From Spirochaetes bacterium ADurb.Bin110 (GTDB lineage: Bacteria; Spirochaetota; Spirochaetia; Treponematales; Rectinemataceae): 6,002 bases of DNA. The notes beneath the pieces are model-generated. The model made no database searches and was not told the DNA's origin. It worked only from the letters and a program-made list of their open reading frames with translations. The first letter of the stretch is position 1. The number at the start of each line of letters is the position of its first letter. The DNA lies in the NCBI GenBank assembly GCA_002070755.1, contig MWDY01000143.1, positions 1-6,002 on the forward strand, written 5' to 3'. This document shows, one piece after another, positions 1-5,463 of this stretch. The position numbers and the translations under genes are program-made.

Positions 1-2
1 CT

Positions 3-92
3 TGTGTTGCACGCCGATCCCAGATAGGAGGGCCTGCGCCAGAGCGTGTGGCCGAGCAGATCGAGCGCCTGCGAAGATTGATCGCATCTTGA
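3..92 (+). CDS. argH: C-terminal end of probable argininosuccinate lyase (partial, runs in from left)
   Basis: The frame starting at base 3 is open to a TGA at 90-92. It encodes a C-terminal tail that includes ARRSQIGGPAPERVAEQIER. Argininosuccinate lyases, which split argininosuccinate into arginine and fumarate in the cytoplasm, typically end with an R(R/K)SxGGTxPxRVxxQI segment a few residues before the stop, and this tail fits that pattern in both content and distance from the stop. The catalytic regions lie outside the window, so the call rests on about 29 residues. It could instead be the tail of another lyase or an unrelated protein. The local sequence is visibly GC-richer than arsM next door, consistent with this being the native chromosomal flank. 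No terminator is visible after the stop. Confidence 0.55.
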   Translation, partial: CVARRSQIGGPAPERVAEQIERLRRLIAS

Positions 93-98
93 GGGCGC

Positions 99-224
99 AT
101 GCTAGATCTTGCCAAGGAATCTCGCTCGTGGAGTTCCATTGACAAAATTATCGGGATTTTCCAGAATGGACAGGCTAGAATTCCAGCCCAAGTGTATAGT
201 TTAGTTATTTATCGCTCTCTTTAG
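99..224 (+). CDS. Short hypothetical reading frame, possibly the stub of a truncated gene after argH
   Basis: An ATG six bases after the putative argH stop opens a 41-codon frame (begins MLDLAKESRSWSSIDKIIG, ends VYSLVIYRSL). It terminates at TAG 222-224, inside the convergent 3' end of arsM. A GAGGG at 91-95 sits close in front of the ATG, which would suit translational coupling to argH. I do not recognise the protein. The first 35 or so codons read smoothly. The last six or so codons are antisense to arsM, so the original gene may have been cut where the arsM segment joins. It may equally be a chance frame. Confidence 0.22.
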   Translation: MLDLAKESRSWSSIDKIIGIFQNGQARIPAQVYSLVIYRSL

Positions 225-969
225 TTGCCTCGATTTTTATGCTCTCTACCTTGATTCCATTATATTGTCTTTTGCTGATGTCTTTGTCTTCTCCTATAAC
301 ATTGACCTTAAATCCTGCATTTCGAATTGTTTTAAGGTACTCATCCTTCAATATGGCACCACCGACGCAGCCTGCAATGAGCTCTTCATTGTTTCTTTGT
401 TCCTGTGTCAATTCTTCCAATAAGACGATATCCGAAACAAACATTTTTCCGCCATTTTTTAAGACTCTATATGCTTCGCTAAAAACTTTTTCTTTGTTCG
501 GTGATAAATTGATAACACAATTGCTTATTATAACATCTATTGTATTTGCTTCAATTGGAATGTTTTCAATATCTCCTAATTTGAATTCAACGTTTTGATA
601 GCCATATCGTCCTGCATTTTCTTTTGCCTTACGAATCATCTCTTCGCTCATATCGAGGCCAATAACCTTTCCTTTATTCCCAACTTTTTTGGCAGCTAGA
701 ATAGCATCAAAACCAGCACCGCTTCCTAAATCTAGGACTACATCGGCTTCTTTTATGGTTGAAAGAGCCACTGGATTTCCACAACCAAGTCCTAGATTAG
801 CCTCTGATGCAACATTGATCTCTTCTTCAGAATAACCAATGCTTTTTGATATTTGTGTTGCCGAAAGCGAAGTGCCGCAACATGATGAGGTCTTGCCGCA
901 TCCACAACCACTTTTTGCAATTTTCGAATACTTAGTTTTAACAATTTGTTTTATTTCATCATCTTTCAT
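205..969 (-). CDS. arsM: Arsenite S-adenosylmethionine methyltransferase ArsM
   Basis: This 254-residue class I SAM-dependent methyltransferase is predicted to methylate As(III) to mono-, di- and trimethylarsenicals in the cytoplasm, an arsenic detoxification reaction. Motif I is LDLGSGAGFD (residues 79-88), the acidic loop is IGLDMS (103-108), and GDIENIP (132-138) follows. The ArsM signatures GLGCGNP (Cys63), SNCVINLSP (Cys151) and AGCVGG (Cys201) supply the three cysteines that family members use to bind arsenite. The N-terminus has an extra cysteine cluster (Cys22, 24, 30, 31) of the kind seen in clostridial-type ArsM. Length is normal and no lesion is visible. The start is fixed by a strong AGGAGG site. 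No arsR, arsB or arsC is adjacent. The gene is richer in A and T than its neighbours, with many AAA, ATA and TTT codons, which suggests horizontal acquisition. Confidence 0.95.
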   Translation of the reverse strand: MKDDEIKQIVKTKYSKIAKSGCGCGKTSSCCGTSLSATQISKSIGYSEEEINVASEANLGLGCGNPVALSTIKEADVVLDLGSGAGFDAILAAKKVGNKGKVIGLDMSEEMIRKAKENAGRYGYQNVEFKLGDIENIPIEANTIDVIISNCVINLSPNKEKVFSEAYRVLKNGGKMFVSDIVLLEELTQEQRNNEELIAGCVGGAILKDEYLKTIRNAGFKVNVIGEDKDISKRQYNGIKVESIKIEATKESDK

Positions 970-974
970 CTATA

Positions 975-981
975 CCCTCCT
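975..981 (-). promoter_or_regulatory. Shine-Dalgarno site of arsM
   Basis: On the minus strand this reads AGGAGGG, followed by TATAG and the ATG of arsM. This is a near-perfect anti-16S match at normal spacing, and it supports the ATG at 969 as the start. Confidence 0.85.
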
Positions 982-1040
982 AAAATAAAATAACAAATTT
1001 TGCTGCTTTCTATTACTTCAGTCGTACTCCTTTGTGTTTG

Positions 1041-1069
1041 TCATAAATATAGCATTCTGGCGTTTCCAA
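1041..1069 (-). promoter_or_regulatory. Possible weak sigma-70 promoter for arsM
   Basis: On the minus strand TTGGAA (1064-1069) and TTATGA (1041-1046) are separated by 17 bases, and a roughly 70-base leader follows before the arsM ATG. The -10 match is poor. An alternative -10, TATATT at 1046-1051, lacks a good -35. I see no clear operator palindrome such as an ArsR box. This is only a candidate. Confidence 0.25.
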
Positions 1070-1077
1070 TGATTTTT

Positions 1078-1427
1078 TCAATTTCCAAATTGCGAGGTTG
1101 ATTGCACGCCGCCAGAATCAATGCTTCTGCTGAGTCTGGCACGGTAAGTGGCGAGCAGCCATTTGAATATTTTGCCGTGAATTGGATATTTGAGGTGCAA
1201 AAGCTCGTGCTGGATGATCTTTATGCGGACTCTGTCGGATTGGTCGAGGGGGGTCGAAAGTGAGCCGGCTTTAGATCGAGAAGCTTGCCCATTTGTGGCA
1301 TTCTATAGTCTTCGGTATAAGAAATGTAAAGCAGTTTTCTACATGAAAAAAGGTGGTCTGCAGTATAGAATGGAAAGTCGAAATAACTTTTATTCTTTGC
1401 AGACGAGGCGCCGAGAGCAAAAAGCAT
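1078..1427 (-). pseudogene. Broken SprT/YgjP-like (DUF45) zinc metallopeptidase remnant
   Basis: Pieces of one protein lie in two minus-strand frames. The frame ending at 1078 carries RIKIIQHELLHLKYPIHGK followed by IFKWLLATY. This is the HExxH zinc motif (codons at 1195-1209) plus the downstream third histidine in the HLKxPxHxKxF context typical of YgjP/DUF45 peptidases. The other frame, starting at ATG 1427, carries EDYRMPQMGK, which aligns with the region just before the family's WGSC motif. Between them, SRLTFDP appears in the third frame, matching the family's strand before the HExxH helix. At least two indels are therefore needed, one near a run of six G at 1248-1253. The 5' end is missing or unrecognisable. 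I infer a dead gene. The family role, if it were intact, would be a cytoplasmic metal-dependent peptidase of poorly known substrate. Confidence 0.5.
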
Positions 1428-2126
1428 ACGCGGGAGCTACGAAAAACAGAAGGTCTTTGATGTCGAGCCTTTTAGAAAGAAGATAATCCGCTGCGTAGAG
1501 GCAAATAGAGACAACAAGGATTCAAAGATAAGCAGCATCTACGATCTATTAGAAGAGCCCTGCGTTAGGAAAATGGACTATGTGGATGAACAGGCTATCC
1601 CCTATGGAGAACAAGCACAACTGGATTATAGCCAATAGCTCCTAGAGGATACTTCCATAGTTCATTTTATCGCTCTGTGCTAAGAAGAACCTGTCTTCTT
1701 TAAGTCTAAGCTCAGGATCACACTTTTACCGCAGCGCAATCAATTGCTGCAATCTACAACTTCAGGGTGAGGATAGGTGGTCGCTTTACCACATTCGTGA
1801 TCGAGCAAGACCGCTGCCTTGTCTACGAAGAAAAGTATGGAGAAATCACTCCTACAAGGGTATTCAAGTATTTTCTTTTAGAGCAAGAAGTGAGTCTCTA
1901 TGTCTGCCATGCTCAGGATCCCCAGATGAAAGGTCAGATATAAGACCTTGTGAAATACGTTAATATCAATTATTTCAGTGCAAGGCTCAAAGATGGCTTT
2001 TCAATAGAAAAGGCTATAGCTGGTATTCCGAAATGGTGTGACATAAAGAATACTGCAATCCGCCTACCATTCCCAGATTACTTTCAAAAAAACATCTTGA
2101 CACTAGCTCTTTTGACAGATGGCTAG
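1399..2126 (+). pseudogene. istA: Decayed IS21-family transposase IstA
   Basis: Segment 1 (open 1387-1638) includes FDVEPFRKKIIRCVEANRDN and later EQAIPYGEQAQLDYSQ, the region around the first catalytic Asp of IstA. Segment 2 lies in another frame from about 1725. It contains TAAQSIAAIYNFRV, GGRFTTFVIEQDRCLVYEEK, a TAA at 1941-1943, then DLVKYVNINYFSARLKDGFS and on to TAG 2124-2126. These are recognisable IS21 IstA blocks in the right order. The N-terminal helix-turn-helix region is missing, the stretch before EQAIPYG is shorter than usual (an internal deletion), and the segment around 1639-1724 is scrambled. The expected second catalytic Asp reads Glu (VIEQD), and the TAA falls where the third catalytic residue, Glu, should be (KGQI-stop-DLVKY). 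No istB follows. The element is inactive. Confidence 0.85.
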
Positions 2127-2153
2127 CGTTTTGTTAATATAGGGACGACGAGG
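2109..2153 (+). repeat. 45-bp promoter-bearing repeat, copy 1 (upstream of the GGDEF gene)
   Basis: This segment starts CTTTTGACAGA and matches 3483-3527 at about 35 of 45 positions with no gaps in a hand alignment. It contains the cyclase promoter. Weaker similarity continues to the start codon, where ACGATGG here corresponds to ACGATGG at about 3539-3545 in the second copy. It begins about where the IstA remnant ends, so it may mark a recombination edge. Confidence 0.6.
2112..2140 (+). promoter_or_regulatory. Strong sigma-70 promoter of the GGDEF gene
   Basis: A perfect TTGACA -35 (2112-2117), a 17-base spacer and a TAATAT -10 (2135-2140) give a near-consensus promoter. Transcription would start near 2147, leaving a leader of about 24 bases before the ATG at 2171. 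An inverted repeat, CTAGC (2103-2107) and GCTAG (2122-2126), straddles the -35 and could be an operator, though it is short. Confidence 0.75.
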
Positions 2154-2170
2154 GGGGCAGGTACCATACG

Positions 2171-3385
2171 ATGGTCTTGAACATATTCAAGTCACTGAAA
2201 AGCTTCTTTTATATACCAATACCCGGCCAATATAAGGAAAAGTTCGCTATTTCTACTTGTACCACCAACATAGCCAAAGCTAAAATCGTCTCGATAACCA
2301 TCTTATTGTTAGAGATTATCATGATCATTGGGTCCTTTGTCGGCAAGAAAGAAAGGGTGTTCGAACAACCTGACATATACTACTTTTCGATGTATGTCGT
2401 ATTGGCTATAGCGATGGCGGCATTTTGGCTGGTTTTTGTCGTGCTGGGAAAGGACATTCCCAGGCATCTGAAGACCATACAAGTCGCGGGAATAATTTTT
2501 TCCTGTTTGCTATTGTTTTGGGGCGCTGGTATATCCTTGCTGGATCAAATAGCTTACGGACAAATCATTGTGTACCTGGCAACGGTCATAGCGATTTCAG
2601 TTGTTCCACTCTTTCAGCCGATTATTTTTTTTCTCCTGTTTGGAGCTGCCCAAGTATTCTTTGTCGTCCTTCTGCCGTACTTTCAGAAATCTGGCGAACT
2701 ATTGTTCGGCAATATATTGAACAGTACGACGTTGGTTTTACTTTCATGTATGATAGCCCGCATGCGGTTTAAAAGCTGGACCGAAGATTTTCTGAATAAA
2801 GAAGCACTGCTGGAAAAGAACGATGAAATTGAGAGAGTCAATAGTAAATTAGTCGAGGTAAATAAAAAATTGGAGATTCTTTCTCAAATTGACGGTTTAA
2901 CCGGTGTCTTAAACCGTTTTGCCTTTGATGAAGCTTTAAGAACAAGATGGAATACATGTAAGGCTACCGGGACAGTCCTGTCATTGTTTATGATAGATGT
3001 AGATCTCTTTAAAGAGTTCAATGACGCGTATGGCCATATTGCTGGGGATAATTGTCTAAAACAGATTGCGAATACCTTGTCTTTTTTGATTGCGGGTTCT
3101 TCTGACACTTTGGCAAGGTATGGCGGAGATGAATTTGCTATCATATCGTCTCGCATGGAAAATGAAGATGCAGTGAGATTTGTCGAACAGCTAAAAGAAA
3201 CAATAAAAGAGGTGCCCATAACTACCGGCCACTTTCCTAATTCAAAACATGTTACAGCCAGCATAGGGGTACATTCCGTTATCCCATCGGATGAATTATC
3301 TGTTGACGACTGTATGATCGCTGCCGATAGAGCGCTGTATGCCGATAAAGCCATCGGAAAACAACCGAAAGTAAGCATACTGTGA
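2171..3385 (+). CDS. Membrane-bound GGDEF diguanylate cyclase
   Basis: This 404-residue protein is predicted to condense two GTP into cyclic di-GMP at the inner membrane. A short cytoplasmic N-terminus is followed by about six hydrophobic helices (near 38-58, 70-93, 102-122, 128-148, 150-170, 181-197). A probable coiled-coil linker (208-238) then leads into a GGDEF domain (about 239-404). The active-site motif is intact: YGGDEF at 317-322, metal-binding Asp276 in IDVDLFKEFND, and GHIAGD at 288-293. The RxxD inhibitory I-site is absent. The expected positions 309-312 read GSSD, so product inhibition through that site is unlikely. No sensory domain other than the membrane block is visible. Ribosome-binding candidates are the G-run at 2152-2157 and AGG at 2159-2161. 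The flanking genes are transposase remnants, so the gene stands alone on its own promoter. No terminator is evident after the stop. Confidence 0.95.
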   Translation: MVLNIFKSLKSFFYIPIPGQYKEKFAISTCTTNIAKAKIVSITILLLEIIMIIGSFVGKKERVFEQPDIYYFSMYVVLAIAMAAFWLVFVVLGKDIPRHLKTIQVAGIIFSCLLLFWGAGISLLDQIAYGQIIVYLATVIAISVVPLFQPIIFFLLFGAAQVFFVVLLPYFQKSGELLFGNILNSTTLVLLSCMIARMRFKSWTEDFLNKEALLEKNDEIERVNSKLVEVNKKLEILSQIDGLTGVLNRFAFDEALRTRWNTCKATGTVLSLFMIDVDLFKEFNDAYGHIAGDNCLKQIANTLSFLIAGSSDTLARYGGDEFAIISSRMENEDAVRFVEQLKETIKEVPITTGHFPNSKHVTASIGVHSVIPSDELSVDDCMIAADRALYADKAIGKQPKVSIL

Positions 3386-3482
3386 TTTTTTGCAATCGGG
3401 CAAGCAGCGTACTGGGACTCTTAATCGCCTGGGCTATGGCTTATCAATACACAAGCCGGGGTGCGGTGCCATGCTCTTCTTT
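3386..3482. other. Non-coding gap after the GGDEF gene
   Basis: I see no gene, RNA or clear terminator hairpin here. The T-run right after the stop (3386-3391) is not preceded by a stem. Short open frames cross the segment, but none resembles a protein. Confidence 0.5.
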
Positions 3483-3527
3483 CTTTTGACAGACTGCCAG
3501 TGTTTTGCTAATGGAGGGATAACGAAG
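3483..3527 (+). repeat. 45-bp promoter-bearing repeat, copy 2 (downstream of the GGDEF gene)
   Basis: This is the diverged second copy of 2109-2153. It keeps TTGACA (3486-3491) and the 17-base spacer, but the -10 is TAATGG (3509-3514), which is weaker. An ATG at 3542 occupies the position equivalent to the cyclase start but opens only seven codons before TAG. No cyclase sequence follows, so the promoter either drives nothing or reads toward the IS66 remnant. Confidence 0.55.
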
Positions 3528-3635
3528 CACTGGATGAGACGATGGGCTGCCATGGCGGTCAGTAGCCGTCAGACACGTATCATTCTTAAGGTAGAAAAAA
3601 GGTAAGTATCCTGTAGTCTGAAAGGAAGACAGGGG

Positions 3636-3967
3636 ATGTGCCTTTAGAAGGATCGGAAGATTTATCTTGTGTGATGGGCTTCATCGATATGCGCGAGCAG
3701 ATCAATGGCCTTGCGCAGATTGCAGAGGCAAAGAAGCCCATAGAGCTGCTCTCAAGGAACTACTTTGTCTTTTTAGGAAAGACATGGAGAGTGATGAAGA
3801 TGCTCTATTTGGATACGACTGGCTTCTGCGTATGGATAAAGCGCCTTGAAAAAGAGCACCTTCCGTGGCCAAAGAAGACCAGCGGCGTCATGCGTATCGA
3901 TTGGGAGAGCTTTCAGCTTCTTTTAATGGGAATTAATATCTTCAAAAAGCATAGAATAAAGCGATAA
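3636..3967 (+). pseudogene. tnpB: IS66-family TnpB (OrfB) remnant, nearly full length
   Basis: The main frame contains GFIDMREQINGLAQ, then NYFVFLGKTWRVMKMLYLDT, TGFCVWIKRLEKEHLPWP and a C-terminal IDWESFQLLLMGINIF. This is the full block order of IS66 TnpB, an accessory protein of about 115 residues needed for IS66 transposition. The natural start appears to be the ATG at 3636 in a different frame. That frame reads MCL, a TAG, then KDRKIYLV, which matches the usual beginning (IYLVCGFTDMR) before shifting frame at about 3668-3676. The gene therefore has an early stop and a frameshift. A GTG at 3638 opens the downstream frame and could give a 109-residue product with an altered N-terminus. No recognisable TnpA or TnpC (the IS66 transposase) accompanies it, so the element cannot move by itself. 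Confidence 0.85.
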
Positions 3968-3993
3968 CGAAGTAGAGACTATACACAAGAAGC

Positions 3994-4341
3994 TTATAGC
4001 CACCTTATTTGTTGCACCGTTGTGGTCTTGATCTGAGGGCGCAGCATAGTTGCCCATATAGACTTAAGCGCTTTATAGAGTGCCTCAGAATACTTTTTCT
4101 TGCCTCTGCGCTTCTTTCGTTCCCGAGAACAGCCGATGACAATCGTAAGTCGCCTACCTCCTATGACCCTTTGGACTGTTTTATCCCATCAGGTGTGTAG
4201 CTGCAGGACATAGTTATGGCTATACCCCGTCAATGAAATAAGCCCATTCAGAATAAGGTCTTTTTCTTTCTTACTCGCTGCACGCTATCGTGTGGCGATT
4301 TCGGCAATGATCCGATGTTGTTCTTGCATACTGAGCCGCAT
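3994..4341 (-). pseudogene. N-terminal fragment of an integrase-core (ISNCY-like) transposase
   Basis: The minus strand from ATG 4341 reads MRLSMQEQHRIIAEIATR, a stop, then RAASKKEKDLILNGLISLTG and YSHNYVLQLH. After a second stop comes WDKTVQRVIGG, then RERKKRRGKKKYSEALYKAL followed by KSIWATM. This matches the helix-turn-helix N-terminus of the long integrase-core transposases in which (K)KYS.x.alk.iW precedes CGKRL. Here homology stops after IWATM at about 4047, and the rest of the protein, including the DDE core, is missing. The remaining frame to TAA 3994-3996 is unrelated. Two in-frame stops and a 3' truncation make it a dead fragment. Family assignment is from remembered motifs. IS481-related naming is an alternative. 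Confidence 0.65.
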
Positions 4342-4372
4342 ATACTTCCTCTAGACTATTGGCTGGAGTCTA

Positions 4373-4400
4373 GTTTGGGTTAGATTTTATGATAAGGCAT
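4373..4400. repeat. IS-end direct repeat, copy A
   Basis: The core GGTTAGATTTT, followed by an AGGCA after about seven bases, is shared with 4408-4434. Both lie just upstream of the minus-strand transposase fragment, where a terminal transposase-binding region would be expected. They are probably part of the element's end. Confidence 0.5.
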
Positions 4401-4407
4401 CGGTATT

Positions 4408-4434
4408 GTTTCGGTTAGATTTTCGATGAGGCAA
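4408..4434. repeat. IS-end direct repeat, copy B
   Basis: This segment begins GTTTCGGTTAGATTTT and ends GAGGCAA. It aligns with 4373-4400 with one gap and a few mismatches. A 13-base sequence, TCTTGCATACTGA, found at the transposase start (4322-4334), recurs just beyond it at 4442-4454. Confidence 0.5.
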
Positions 4435-4444
4435 TGCGCGCTCT

Positions 4445-4472
4445 TGCATACTGAATTGTGAGCAGTTAAGAT
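4445..4472 (+). promoter_or_regulatory. Candidate promoter of the ankyrin gene within IS-derived DNA
   Basis: TTGCAT (4445-4450), a 16-base spacer and TAAGAT (4467-4472) form a modest sigma-70 match. It lies in sequence that seems to belong to the IS end. The match is weak and only suggestive. Confidence 0.2.
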
Positions 4473-4490
4473 TTTTCATTATCGTTAGCT

Positions 4491-4497
4491 GAGGAGG
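4491..4497 (+). promoter_or_regulatory. Shine-Dalgarno site of the ankyrin gene
   Basis: GAGGAGG sits six bases before the ATG at 4504. It is strong and well spaced, and it fixes the start that includes the signal peptide. Confidence 0.85.
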
Positions 4498-4503
4498 CCA
4501 AAT

Positions 4504-5253
4504 ATGAAAAAATGGTCTATAGCGCTTGTGCTTTTGTTCTGCGGGATGTGCTTGTTTGCACAAAGCTTATTTGATCTAGTCCAAACGGGAACCCCGGAAC
4601 AGGTGCAGGCCACGATAAGAGCCGGCGCTAAGCTCGATAACAGAGATGAGGATGGAAGAACTCCGTTGATGTATGCAGCCGAATATAATGAAAATCCTGC
4701 TGTCGTCACAACTCTTCTGAATGCTGGCGCTAAGCTGGATGACAGAGATAAGGATGGAAGGACCCCTTTGATGTACGCGGCCTTAAATAATGTAAATCCT
4801 GCTGTCGTCACAACGCTTCTGAATGCTGGCGCTAAGCTGGATGACAGAGATAAGGATGGAAGGACCTCTTTGATGTACGCAGCCTTAAATAATGAAAATC
4901 CTGCTGTCATTACAACGCTTCTGAATGCTGGCGCTAAGCTGGATGATAGAGATAAGGATGGCAGGACTCTGTTGATGTATGCAGCCGAATATAATGAAAA
5001 TCCTGCTGTCATCACAACGCTTCTGAATGCTGGCGCTAAGCTGGATGACAGAGATAAGAATGGCATGACCCCTTTGATGCATGCAGCATGGATCAATATG
5101 AATCCTGATGTCATTACAACTCTTCTGAATGCCGGCGCAAATGCAAAGGCAAAAAGCAATGAAGGCAAAACTGCGTTTGATTATGCCCAGAATAATACCA
5201 AAATAAAGGGCACAAAGGCATATTGGGACCTCAACAATGCTCTCTTTCGCTAG
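4504..5253 (+). CDS. Secreted ankyrin-repeat protein
   Basis: This 249-residue protein has a Sec-type signal peptide: MKK, then a hydrophobic core to about residue 18, with probable cleavage near FAQ-S at 19-20. Export to the periplasm or beyond is therefore expected. A short helical segment (SLFDLVQTGTPEQVQATIR) caps a run of ankyrin repeats with a 34-residue period from residue 40. There are five well-conserved units (DGRTPLMYAA followed by NPAVVTTLLNAGAKLDDRDK) and a degenerate sixth cap (AGANAKAKSNEGKTAFDYAQ) near 210-243. Ankyrin repeats mediate protein binding. No enzymatic domain is present and the target is unknown. The organisation resembles secreted ankyrin proteins I associate with treponemes. 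The gene is bounded by IS remnants on both sides, with no operon partner. Cysteines in the leader (C13, C16) do not form a good lipobox. Confidence 0.92.
   Translation: MKKWSIALVLLFCGMCLFAQSLFDLVQTGTPEQVQATIRAGAKLDNRDEDGRTPLMYAAEYNENPAVVTTLLNAGAKLDDRDKDGRTPLMYAALNNVNPAVVTTLLNAGAKLDDRDKDGRTSLMYAALNNENPAVITTLLNAGAKLDDRDKDGRTLLMYAAEYNENPAVITTLLNAGAKLDDRDKNGMTPLMHAAWINMNPDVITTLLNAGANAKAKSNEGKTAFDYAQNNTKIKGTKAYWDLNNALFR
4621..5232 (+). repeat. Tandem 102-bp ankyrin coding repeats (six units)
   Basis: Units start at 4621, 4723, 4825, 4927, 5029 and 5131, each exactly 102 bases. Units 2 and 3 differ at only five positions in a hand alignment, and the central units are likewise very similar. Unit 6 is strongly diverged and forms the C-terminal cap. 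Such near-identity is expected from recent unit duplication or gene conversion. Confidence 0.9.
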
Positions 5254-5463
5254 ATTGGGCTTAAGGTGAGCTCATTTCTTTAATGTTTTAAAGTGAAGTA
5301 TTTTCTCTATCTTGCATTCTTAAATTCCCGATGAAAAGCTTACTTGTTGCCATTGAAGATTTGGTGCACTAAAACACATCGAAATTCCATGCGCGGCATG
5401 TAGAATAGGTTGGTTCTAATGTGGGGGAATTATTGATATTAAAGGATTTTCTATGATTATGGC
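5254..5463. other. Intergenic segment without recognised gene
   Basis: I find no coding signal for most of this stretch. There is a small AT-only stem (CTTTAA/TTAAAG at 5279-5294) and a five-base inverted repeat (CATGC/GCATG, 5388-5400), neither with a T-run that would make it a convincing terminator. The last 20 or so bases read in frame into the transposase remnant (RIFYDYG before MAFNELPF) and may belong to it. Confidence 0.5.

Noticed and set aside
163..204. Possible arsM terminator (GGCT/AGCC stem downstream on the minus strand)
   Set aside because: Only four firm pairs with an eight-base loop and no U-tract.
239..598. Plus-strand frame of 119 codons
   Set aside because: Antisense to arsM. 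The hydrophobic composition is a by-product of reading the A+T-rich gene backwards.
2884..3378. Minus-strand frame of 164 codons
   Set aside because: Antisense to the GGDEF domain, with no family resemblance and no ribosome-binding site.
3390..3605. Plus-strand frame of 71 codons after the cyclase
   Set aside because: It spans the second promoter repeat, resembles nothing, and has no ribosome-binding site.
90..4050. Shared TGAGGGCGCA near 91-100 and 4034-4043 as a possible attachment repeat
   Set aside because: Ten-base matches are expected by chance many times in 6 kb, and no further similarity surrounds them.
4009..4200. Plus-strand frame of 63 codons
   Set aside because: The opposite strand carries the transposase fragment with clear family motifs, so this frame is its shadow.
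4485..5168. Long minus-strand open frame of 227 codons with repeated LPSLSLSSSLAPAFRSVV units
   Set aside because: It is the antisense shadow of the ankyrin repeats, and its repetition simply mirrors the 102-bp units. The plus strand has the ribosome-binding site, signal peptide and known fold.
4621..5232. Regular direct repeats that might suggest a CRISPR array
   Set aside because: The period is 102 bases with no unique spacers, and the units encode ankyrin repeats.
5279..5294. Hairpin CTTTAA/TTAAAG after the ankyrin gene as a terminator
   Set aside because: The stem is six A/T pairs with no T-run after it, too weak for an intrinsic terminator.
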